A DNA stretch of 64,000 nucleotides from Strongylocentrotus droebachiensis (Eukaryota; Echinodermata; Echinoidea; Camarodonta; Strongylocentrotidae): NCBI GenBank assembly GCA_035222895.1, contig JAVYIG010004944.1:62001-126000 (forward strand), in the 5' to 3' direction. Position numbers and translations under genes: made by a program. Under the pieces are notes generated by a model. That model saw only the letters and a list, made by a program, of their open reading frames with translations. It did not search any database and was not told the origin of the DNA. Position 1 is the first letter of the stretch; every line of letters starts with the position of its first letter. Of the stretch, positions 1 through 9,210 are shown in pieces.

Positions 1-1423
1 TGTTTACTGGCTGAGTAATGAGCATAGAAAGACAAGGAAATCAAGGCAGTACTAGCCCCGACACCATGTGTGTTGTCCCATATACAGCTTTCTGTGTACA
101 GTGCTTGCTTTACCAAGACTCGGTCAAATTTATTATGATTTTGATGACTCCAAAACCTTGCAGTGCACACCAATACTTACATGCTACATGATCAACTGTT
201 TCTGATCCTTTCCACACCTTTTCTTTCACAATGCAATCACATTGCCAGTACTAAAGTTTATCTTTAATCTTCTCTTGCATATGCAGAGCTACCAAGTGTC
301 ACGCATTAGGCGTGACGTCACGCATTTGGAGGGTCTGAAAATGGCTCTCACGCACGACGCGCGCGCTAGATAAAAAAAAACGCCATACCTATACGTGTGT
401 TATATCCTCGCACGCGCACTTGCGCGCCAAAAAATGAAAATGTCACGCATTGCCGATCTTTTACCTTGGCGTCTCTGCATATGACACCTCATTTATTGAG
501 TATCACCTTCAGGATCACAACAGATAAAGGTTTGAATCTAAATGTATTTTTAAAAACGTTGACCAATTTTGCATGGTCGCGCAATGCACATAGTGACATA
601 GACTGCATAGACTTCTAGGGATATGTTATGTGTGCAATGTCTATGGAAAGGGCTTTAGCACACAAAACCAGGTTCGCGATCAGACACCCTATCAAACTAA
701 GGTTAAAAACTTAAAATCTCAGTATATCTTCAGTTTTTTAACCTTTAGTAACTAACGTTAGAGTCTATTAGACTCCAGTATCTAGTGAGGCAATGCAAAC
801 AATAATCAAAGTCTATTAATTTGTGACTTCTTTGCAAGCTTTCGTAGCTTGTATTATTAGCCTAACATGAGTCATGAGTTCATACTGGAGAAATTCATAC
901 TGGAATCTGGGCCTACCTGGAGTAGATTTTTTTTCTACAAAAAAATAAGACGCATCCACATCCACACATCACTGCATGCACATGCACTGCATCAAAATAT
1001 GATCACCATTTTGTCCACACACTTCTAATGTTGTGATTTAGGCGAACCGTGACTTATACACAAGCATATGAATGAGCTTAGATTTATGACGCAGTTATTC
1101 AACTATTGAATACAAATAAATATAAGATCTACTAACCTGTTAAATGGAAAAACAAAAGCTTGGCAGCTAGAGACGGGTTTCTTCTAGAAGCTTCGGTATT
1201 CAAGGTAATGGTATAAAAAAACACGATTGATGAAAATAGTCACACGTAACTGGCTGGAAGAACGATGTAATCATCGAATTTGGTTTAAGTTCGTTATGCA
1301 TGCGATGTTCGATGCGCGCGATGCATGCTGCAATGCAGCTCTGAAATCCAGATTCGGGAAATAACTCGGCTCAAAGAAAACTCGGCCCAGCTGCAAAAAC
1401 CGGTCACTTTTTGTCATTTTTCC
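1..1423. other. AT-rich non-coding DNA left of the repeat block
   Basis: No gene can be supported. The short open frames here have no recognisable domain and run through low-complexity sequence. A CRE-centred palindrome sits at 310-323, and a short motif (GTCACGCATT) recurs near 298, 317 and 442, which could be the remnant of a transposon terminus or a small tandem motif. Segments of alternating CG dinucleotides occur near 355-425 and 1310-1330. Homology to the large repeat family starts at about 1424. Confidence 0.5.
310..323. promoter_or_regulatory. 14-bp palindrome with CRE core (GCGTGACGTCACGC)
   Basis: A perfect inverted repeat containing TGACGTCA, the consensus cAMP-response element bound by CREB/ATF bZIP dimers. 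It lies outside the large repeat family. There is no adjacent gene, so a regulatory role is only possible, not shown. Confidence 0.3.
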
Positions 1424-1788
1424 TAAATTGCATAATAAGACGTCAGCATATTTATGGAAAATTGGTTGTATCTCTGTAAATATTGATCGATTTTCTTCCA
1501 AATGTTGATATGTTGTAGTTAAGATAATTTTCTACAAGCTCAATAATAACCATTTTTCATTTTGATGACGTCATCATAGTTTAAATTTCGATTAAAGACC
1601 TCATGTCAGAAATTTCATAATATGCGTGTTATGCCCATAAAAGGTGAATTTCGTTCACATAATGAATCTACACGATATTGTTTTTTAAGAATTTTTAAGC
1701 AGTATCTCGCTTATTTTTGCTCTATTTTGTCTCAAATTTTAGTTGCCAGCCCACCTATACTTGTTCCAAACAAGTATTATATGTCTAG
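1424..1788 (+). mobile_element. 5'-truncated Helitron-like copy (L0)
   Basis: This matches the 3' third of the flanking-unit family. It starts inside the conserved stretch with the GACGTCAGCATATTTATG motif and ends with the CAGCCCACCT block, the ATACTTGTT/AACAAGTAT hairpin and CTAG at 1785-1788. The 5' part is missing. Noticeable divergence from the other copies indicates an old copy. Confidence 0.8.
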
Positions 1789-1795
1789 TTTATTA

Positions 1796-3015
1796 TCAGG
1801 TGGGCTGTATCTAATACAGACCACCTTATATTTTTGTTAAAATTGCCTTTATTTATTTATTTATTATTTATTATTTATTTATTTTTCTTAATTCTTGCCA
1901 CTTTTTTGTTAGCAAGATAACTTTGAAATAGTTCAATCAAATGCTTTGATATTTTACACACATATGTATAGGCATATGGACAAGACACGGTAAGGTTTTC
2001 AACCTTGACCTTGACTGATGACGTCATCTAGGCGCCATTTTGTGAAATTTTCTGAAAATCATATTATGATCATATCTTCATAACCAAAAGGTATTTCTCA
2101 TTCATATTTATCATGATCAAGGTCAATATCAGTCCGGTTAAATTCAGGTCAAAAAATTTGCGCGTGCGCGTACGTCCGCGCGTCAGTGCGCGCGCAAAAT
2201 TTTTAAATGCTCAAAATCGTCTCAAATTTATTTTGCATACGTTTCAGGTCATTTTAAGCATTTATTAAAAAATCGCGCGTAAGAGCATGCGCGCGCGTTT
2301 TCGCGCGTAACACCATTAAAAAACATAGAATCGCCATTTTTTTTTCTTTCATGATATTTATCATATTTTTTCAAGGAATTTGATTCCATGTTTATCTCTT
2401 TATGACCATTATTAACAAGATGAGCGTAAATTCAAGATAAATGTCAGTGCGCGCGAGGTCTTTTAATACATAGCATATATGGGCAAAAACATGCCTATAC
2501 AAAATCCGTTATAGCTCTTTGGAATGCACCGGGATCCTCAATTTTTTTTCATATTAAGATAGAGTATGAGTCGGAAATATGATTCCATGTCTCATTTGGC
2601 CATTAAGTGTATCGTGACATCATCACAATGGCCTTGGAACTCAAAATACGAATTTGCATATTATGACGTCAGCATATTTATGTAAAATTTATTGTATCTC
2701 TGTAAATATTGATCAATTTTCTTTAAAATTTCGATATGTTGTAGCTAAGACAATTCTCTACAAGCGCAGTAATAACCTCTTTTCATTTTGATGACGTCAT
2801 CATAGTGAAAATTTTGATTAAAGGCCTCATGTCAAAAACTTCATAATTTGCGTGTTATGCCTATAGAAGTTGAATTTAGTTCACGTTATGAATCTACATG
2901 ATATTGTTTTTTAAGAATTTGTAAGCAGTATGTCGCTTATTTTTGCTCTATTTTGTCTCAAATTTTAGTTGACCAGCCCACCTATACTTGTTCCAAACAA
3001 GTATTATATGTCTAG
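1796..3015 (+). mobile_element. Helitron-like non-autonomous element, complete copy (L1)
   Basis: The cleanest full-length copy, 1220 bp. It starts with TC at 1796, preceded by A. A hairpin follows immediately: GGTGG/CCACC and CTGTAT/ATACAG arms at 1799-1825 around a 3-nt loop. The 3' end has CAGCCCACCT at 2974-2983, the inverted complement of the 5' AGGTGGGCTG. A 9-bp-stem hairpin (2984-3004) comes next, then seven bases, then CTAG at 3012-3015 followed by T. TC start, subterminal 3' hairpin, CTRR end and A/T insertion are Helitron hallmarks. One inverted block at the 5' tip and its partner inside the 3' hairpin fits the asymmetric terminal repeats described for Helitron2/Helentron relatives. 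There is no open frame for Rep or helicase, so it is non-autonomous. Confidence 0.75.
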
Positions 3016-4158
3016 TTTATTATTTATTTTTCTTATTTCGACCCACTTTTTGTTAGCAAAATAACTTTGAAATTGTTCAATCAAATGCTTTGAAATTTGG
3101 CATACATATGTATAGGCATATGGACAAAACACGGTAATGTTTTCAACCTTGACCTTGACTGATGACGTCATCTAGGCGCCATTTTGTGAAATTTTCTGAA
3201 AATCAACTCATGATCATATCTTCATAACCAAAAGGTATTTCTCATTCATATTTATCATGATCAAGGTCAATATCAGTCCGGTTAATTTCAGGTCAAAAAA
3301 CGCGCGCATGCGCGTACGTCCGCGCGTCAGTGCGCGCGCAAAATTTTTAAATGCTCAAAATCGTCTCAAATTTATTTTGCATACGTTTCAGGTCATTTTA
3401 AGCATTTTATAAAAAATCGCGCGTACGAGCATGCGCGCGCGTTTTCGCGCGTAACATCATTACAAAACATAGAATCGCCATTTTTTTTTCTTTCATGATA
3501 TTTCTCATATTTTTTCAAGGAATTTGATACCATGTTTATCTCTTTATGACCATTATTAACAAGATGAGCGTAAATTCAAGATAAATGTCAGTGCGCGCGA
3601 GCTCTTTTAATATATAGCATATATGGGCAAAAACATGCCTATACAAAATCCGTTATAGCTCTTTGGAATGCACCGGAATCCTCAATTTGTTTTCATATTT
3701 AGATAGAGTATGAGTCGGAAATATGTTTTCATGTCTCATATGGCATTAAGTGTATCGTGACATCATCACAATGGCCTTGGAACTCAAAATACGAATTTGC
3801 ATATTATGACGTCAGCATATTTATGTAAAATTTATTGTATCTCTGTAAATATTGATCAATTTTCTTCAAAATTTCGATATGATGTAGCTTAGACAATTCT
3901 CTACAAGCGCAGTAATAACTATTTTTCATTTTGATGACGTCATCATAGTGAAAATTTTGGTTAAAGGCCTCATCTCAAAAACTTCATAATTTGCGTGTTA
4001 TGCCTATAGAAGGTGAATTTAGTTCACGTTATGAATCTACATGATATTGTCTTTTAAGAATTTGTAAGCAGTATGTCCCTTATTTTTGCTCTATTTTGTC
4101 TCAAATTTTAGTTGACCAGCCCACCTATACTTGTTCCAAACAAGTATTATATGTCTAG
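3016..4158 (+). mobile_element. Helitron-like copy lacking the 5' hairpin (L2)
   Basis: Follows the CTAG of L1 directly, with only a T-rich joint and no TC/hairpin start, and ends with its own CTAG at 4155-4158. The body is collinear with L1 and differs by scattered substitutions and small indels. The direct junction of one unit's 3' end to the next unit's interior suggests tandem amplification rather than separate insertions. Confidence 0.75.
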
Positions 4159-4165
4159 TTATTTA

Positions 4166-4470
4166 TCAGGTGGGCTGTATAACGTACAGACCACCTTATA
4201 ATTTCGTTAGAATTGCCTTTATTATTTATCAGGTGGGCTGTATCTAATACAGACCACCTTATATTTTTGTTAAAATCGTCTTTATTTATTTATCAGGTGG
4301 GCTGTATCTAATACAGACCACCTTATATTTTTGTTAAAATCGCCTTTATCAGGTGGGCTGTATCTATACAGACCACCTTATAATTTTGTTAAAATTGCCT
4401 TTATTATTATCAGGTGGGCTGTATCTATACAGACCACCTTATAATTTTGTTAAAATTGCCTTTATTATTA
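4166..4470 (+). repeat. Five tandem copies of the Helitron 5' hairpin module
   Basis: Each module is about 56-64 bp: TCAGGTGGGCTGTAT, a short loop, ATACAGACCACC, then a T-rich linker containing TTTTGTTA and GCCTTTA. The modules differ slightly in loop (ACGT-containing, CTA, or a shorter loop) and in the TTTA spacer, so they are not one recent slippage event. Every module is preceded by A, the canonical base before a Helitron 5' end. Confidence 0.9.
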
Positions 4471-5617
4471 TTTTTATTATTTATTTATTTTATTTCTAAC
4501 CACTTTTTTGTTAACAAGTTAACTTGAAAATGGCTCAATCAAATGCCTTAAAATTTAGCACACATATGTATAGGCATATGGATAAAACACAGTAAAGTTT
4601 TCAACCTTGACCTTGACTGATGACGTCATCTAGGCGCCATTTTGTGAAATTTTCTGAAAATCATCTCATGATCATATCTTCAAAACCAAAAGGTATTTCT
4701 TATTCATATTTATCATGATCAAGGCCAATATCCATCCGGTCAATTTCATGTCAAAAAACGCGCGCGTGCGCGTACGTCCGCGCGTCAGTGCGCGCGCAAA
4801 AAAATTAAATGCTCAAAATCGTCTCAAATTTATTTTGCATACGTTTCAGGTCATTTTAAGCATTTTATAAAAAATCGCGCGTACGAGCATGCGCGCGCGT
4901 TTTCGCGCGTAACACCATTACACAACATAGAATCGCCATTTTTTTTTCTTTCATGATATTTCTCATATTTTTTCAAGGAATTTGATTCCATGTTTATCTC
5001 TTTATGACCATTATTAACAAGATGAGCGTAAATTCAAGATAAACGTCAGTGCGCGCGAGGTCTTTTAATACATAGCATATATGGGCAAAAACATGCCTAT
5101 ACAAAATCCGTTATAGCTCTTTGGAATGCACCGGGATCCTCATTTTTTTTTCATATTAAGATAGAGTATGAATCGGAAATATGATTCCATGTCTCATTTG
5201 GCCATTAAGTGTATCGTGACATTATCACAATGGCCTTGGAACTCAAAATACGAATTTGCATATTATGACGTCAGCATATTTATGTAAAATTGATTGTATC
5301 TCTGTAAATATTGATCAATTTTCTTCAAAATTTCGATATGTTGTAGCTAAGACAATTCTCTACAAGCGCAGTAATAATCATTTTTCATTTTGATGACGTC
5401 ATCATAGTGACAATTTTGATTAAAGGCCTCATGTCAAAAACTTCATAATTTGCGTGTTATGCCTATAGAAGGTGAATTTAGTTCACGTTATGAATCTACA
5501 TGATATTGTCTTTTAAGAATTTGTAAGCAGTATGTCGCTTATTTTTGCTCTATTTTGTCTCAAATGTTAGTTGACCAGCCCACCTATACTTGTTCCAAAC
5601 AAGTATTATATGTCTAG
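4166..5617 (+). mobile_element. Helitron-like copy with five 5' terminal modules (L3)
   Basis: Same family; ends with hairpin and CTAG at 5614-5617. It is longer than its neighbours (1452 bp) because the 5' terminal hairpin module occurs five times in tandem (starts at 4166, 4229, 4293, 4349 and 4410) before the body begins near 4470. Confidence 0.75.
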
Positions 5618-5623
5618 TTTTTA

Positions 5624-6843
5624 TCAGGTGGGCTGTATCTAATACAGACCACCTTATATTTTTGTTAAAATTGCCTTTATTTATTTATTTATTATTTATT
5701 ATTTATTTATTTTTCTTAATTCTTGCCACTTTTTTGTTAGCACGATAACTTTGAAATGGTTCAATCAAATGCTTTGATATTTGACACACATATGTATAGG
5801 CATATGGACAAGACACGGTAAGGTTTTCAACCTTGACCTTGACTGATGACGTCATCTAGGCGCCATTTTGTGAAATTTTCTGAAAATCATCTCATGATCA
5901 TATCTTCATAACCAAAAGGTATTTTTCATTCATATTTATCATGATTAAGGTTAATATCAGTCCGGTTAATTTCAGGTCAAAAAACGCGCGCGCGCGCGTA
6001 CGTCCGCGCGTCAGTGCGCGCGCAAAAAAATTAAATGCTCAAAATCGTCTCAAATTTATTTTGCATACGTTTCAGGTCATTTTAAGCATTTTATAAAAAA
6101 TCGCGCGTACGAGCATGCGCGCGCGTTTTCGCGCGTAACACCACTACAAAACATAGAATCGCCATTTTTTTTTCTTTCATGATATTTCTCATATTTTTTC
6201 AAGGAATTTGATACCATGTTTATCTCTTTATGACCATTATTAACAAGATGAGCGTAAATTCAAGATAAATGTCAGTGCGCGCGAGCTCTTGTATTACATA
6301 ACATACATGGGCAAAAAAAGGCCTATACACAATCCATTATAGCTCTTTGGGATGCACCTGGACCCCAATTCTGTTTTAATATTTGAAAAGAGTATGAGTC
6401 AGAAATATGATTTCATGTCTCATTTGGCCATTAAGTATATCGTGACATCATCACAATGGCCTTGGAACTCAAAATACGAATTTGCATATTATGACGTCAG
6501 CATATTTATGTAAAATTGATTGTATCTCTGTAAATATTGATCATTTTTCTTCAAAATTTCGATATGTTGTAGCTAAGACAATTCTCTACAAGCGCAGTAA
6601 TAACCATTTTTCATTTTGATGACGTCATCATAGTGAAAATTTTGATTAAAGGCCTCATGTCAAAAACTTCATAATTTGCGTGTTTTGTCTATAGAAGGTG
6701 AATTTAGTTCACGTTATGAATCTACATGATATTGTCTTTTAAGAATTTGTAAGCAGTATGTCGCTTATTTTTGCTCTATTTTGTCTCAAATGTTAGTTGA
6801 CCAGCCCACCTATACTTGTTCCAAACAAGTATTACATGTCTAG
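5624..6843 (+). mobile_element. Helitron-like complete copy (L4)
   Basis: Begins with TC and the 5' hairpin at 5624 and ends with the 3' hairpin and CTAG at 6840-6843. Length is 1220 bp, identical to L1. The 3' hairpin arm carries one change (ATTACATG instead of ATTATATG). No coding capacity. Confidence 0.75.
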
Positions 6844-7987
6844 TTATTATTTATTTATTTTATTTCTAACCACTTTTTTGTTAACAAGATAACTTGAAAA
6901 TGGCTCAATCAAATGCCTTGAAATTTAGCACACATATGTGTAAGCATATGGAAAAAACACAGTAAAGTTTTCAACCTTGACCTTGACTGATGACGTCACC
7001 TAGGCGCAATTTTGTGAAATTTTCTGAAAATCAAATCATGATCATATCTTCATAACCAAAAGTTATTTCTCATTCATATTTGTCATGATCAAGGTCAATA
7101 TCTGTCCGGTCAATTTCAGGTCAAAAAACGCGCGCGTGCGCGTACGTCCGCGCGTCAGTGCGCGCGCAAAATTTCAAAATGCTCAAAATCGTCTCAAATT
7201 TATTTCGCATACGTTTCAGGTCATTTTAAGCATTTTATAAAAAATCGCGCGTATGAGCATGCGCGCGCGTTTTCGCGCGTAACACCATTACAAAACATAG
7301 AATCGCCATTTTTTTTTCTTTCATGATATTTCTCATATTTTTTCAAGGAATTTGATACCATGTTTATCTCTTTATGACCATTATGAACAAGATGAGCGTC
7401 AATTCAAGATAAATGTCAGTGCGCGCGAGCTCTTTTAATACATAGCATATAAGGGCAAAAACATGCCTATACAAAATCCGTTATAGCTCTTTGAAATGCA
7501 CCGGGATCCTCAATTTTTTTTCATATTTAGATAGAGTATGAGTCGGAAATATGATTTCATGTCTCATTTGGCCATTAAGTGTATCGTGACATCATCACAA
7601 TGGCCTTGGAACTCAAAATACGAATTTGCATATTATGACGTCAGCATATTTATGTAAAATTGATTGTATCTCTGTAAATATTGATCATTTTTCTTCAAAA
7701 TTTCGATATGTTGTAGCTAAGACAATTCTCTACAAGCGCAGTAATAACCATTTTTCATTTTGATGACGTCATCATAGTGAAAATTTTGATTAAAGGCCTC
7801 ATGTCAAAAACTTCATAATTTGCGTGTTATGCCTATAGAAGGTGAATTTAGTTCACGTTATGAATCTACATGATATTGTTTTTTAAGAATTTGTAAGCAG
7901 TATGTCGCTTATTTTTGCTCTATTTTGTCTCAAATTTTAGTTGACCAGCCCACCTATACTTGTTCCAAACAAGTATTATATGTCTAG
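6844..7987 (+). mobile_element. Helitron-like copy lacking the 5' hairpin (L5)
   Basis: Joined directly to the CTAG of L4 through a T-rich joint and ends in CTAG at 7984-7987. The body is collinear with L2. The alternation of copies with and without the 5' hairpin (L1/L2, L4/L5) repeats a two-unit pattern, suggesting that the dimer itself was duplicated. The T-rich stretch 7988-8007 links it to the large array. Confidence 0.75.
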
Positions 7988-8007
7988 TTATTTTTTTTAT
8001 TTATTTA

Positions 8008-8038
8008 TCAGGTGGGCTGTATATAATACAGAACACCT
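8008..8038 (+). repeat. 5' terminal hairpin of the array unit (first copy)
   Basis: TC followed by AGGTGGGCTGTAT, a short loop and ATACAGAACACC. Relative to the older copies the distal arm has a C-to-A change (GAACACC instead of GACCACC), which weakens the GGTGG pairing but leaves CTGTAT/ATACAG intact. The same altered hairpin is in every array unit, so the change predates the amplification. Confidence 0.8.
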
Positions 8039-8180
8039 TATGTTTTCGTTAGAATATTTTTCTTAATTCTCGCCACTTTTTTGTTAGCAGGATAACTTGA
8101 AAATGGCTCAATCAATTGCCTTGAAATTTGGCACACATATTTATTGGCATGAGGAAAGAGCACAATAAGGTTTTCAACCT

Positions 8181-8189
8181 TGACCTTGA
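8181..8189 (-). promoter_or_regulatory. TCAAGGTCA half-site in the array unit (first copy)
   Basis: TGACCTTGA on the plus strand reads TCAAGGTCA on the minus strand. This is the extended half-site recognised by monomeric nuclear receptors of the NR5A (FTZ-F1/SF-1) and ERR types. It lies about 175 bp into the unit and recurs in all array units at the same offset. The older flanking units have this site plus a second one in the opposite orientation. Binding is inference from motif identity only. Confidence 0.35.
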
Positions 8190-8364
8190 CTGATAACGTC
8201 ATCTAGGCGCCATTTTGTGAAAATCAACATATGATCATATCTTCATAACGGAAAGTTTTTTCTCATTCATATTTATCATGATCAAGGTGAATATCAGTCC
8301 GGTCAATTTCAGGTCCAAAAACGCGCGCGTACGCCATTATTAGCAATGGCATTTTATAAAGAGT

Positions 8365-8388
8365 CGCGCGCACGCGCATGCGCGCGCG
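8365..8388. other. 24-bp alternating pyrimidine-purine tract (first copy)
   Basis: CG, CA and TG steps alternate without interruption over 24 bp, the sequence pattern most favourable to left-handed Z-DNA, next to a second tract at 8321-8334. It recurs in every unit of the array; the fourteenth unit has lost 12 bp of it. The flanking old copies carry even longer CG-alternating segments with a few breaks. Confidence 0.6.
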
Positions 8389-8753
8389 TTTTCGTTTGTC
8401 ACGGCCGAACGCAAAATAATTCCTCCCGGGTATCTTTTGACACAGTATTCCTCATATTTTTCCGAACAATTTGATACCATGTTTATCTCCTTACGACCAT
8501 TATTAAGGGAATGAGCGTCCGTTCAAGATAAATGTCCGTGTGCGTGAACTCTTGTAATACATAGCATATATGGGCAACAACACGCCTATATAAAACCCTT
8601 ATGGCTCTTTGGGATGCACGGGAACCCTCGATTTGTGTTCATATTCGGATAGAGTATGAGTGGGAGATGTGATTTCATGTCTCATTTGGCCATTAGGTAT
8701 ATCGTGTCATCATCATATTGACCTTGGAACTCAAAATACGAATTTGCATATTA

Positions 8754-8761
8754 TGACGTCA
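8754..8761. promoter_or_regulatory. CRE palindrome TGACGTCA, site 1 of the array unit (first copy)
   Basis: A perfect CREB/ATF consensus in a context conserved in both the array and the flanking copies (ATTATGACGTCAGC). It is repeated once per 1203 bp along the array. Whether any factor uses it is unknown. Confidence 0.4.
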
Positions 8762-8882
8762 GCATATTTATGGAAAAATTGATTGTATCTCTGTAAATAT
8801 TAATTGAATCTCTTCCTAATGTTGATATCTTGTAGTTGAGGCGATTGTCTACATGATCACTGCACATTAGTTTTCATTTTGA

Positions 8883-8890
8883 TGACGTCA
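8883..8890. promoter_or_regulatory. CRE palindrome TGACGTCA, site 2 of the array unit (first copy)
   Basis: The second perfect CRE, embedded in a longer palindrome (GATGACGTCATC). A third site present in the older copies (GATGACGTCATCTAGG) is mutated to GATAACGTCATC in the array, or GAAAACGTCATC in units 2, 3, 14 and 21. Confidence 0.4.
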
Positions 8891-9059
8891 TCATAGTGAA
8901 AATTGCGATTAAAGCTAACTGGACAGATTTTCTTAATTTGCGTGTTAAGCCTATGGGAGGTGCCAATTTCGTTCAAATCATGGATCTACATGACATCAAT
9001 CTTTGAGCCCTATCTAGCTCATTTGTGCTCTATGTTCTCCCAAATTTTGGTATGTTATA

Positions 9060-9210
9060 GCTGAGACTACGGGCTATAAAAGTTGTGCCTTTTGTTTTTT
9101 AATCAGATGGTGGGATCATGTCAAAATTTTCAATTGAAAGTTGAAATTGCAAATTTCTGTGGAACTTTGCGTAGTTAGTAATACGTGGATTACGTCACGA
9201 TTTCTCTTTA
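9060..9210 (+). repeat. Private 3' tail of the 1203-bp unit (first copy)
   Basis: From about 9060 the array unit stops matching the flanking family. Instead of the CAGCCCACCT block, hairpin and CTAG, it carries a unique stretch ending in TTTCTCTTTA, directly before the next unit's TC. It includes a 12-bp palindrome (TTTCAATTGAAA) near 9139-9150. The tail is present in all complete units and is what makes the unit longer than a simple joined copy. Confidence 0.7.

Noticed and set aside
397..1840. Short frames at 397-618, 1271-1501 and 1622-1840
   Set aside because: They lack domains; the last runs from one Helitron-like copy into the 5' end of the next, crossing the CTAG/TC boundary.
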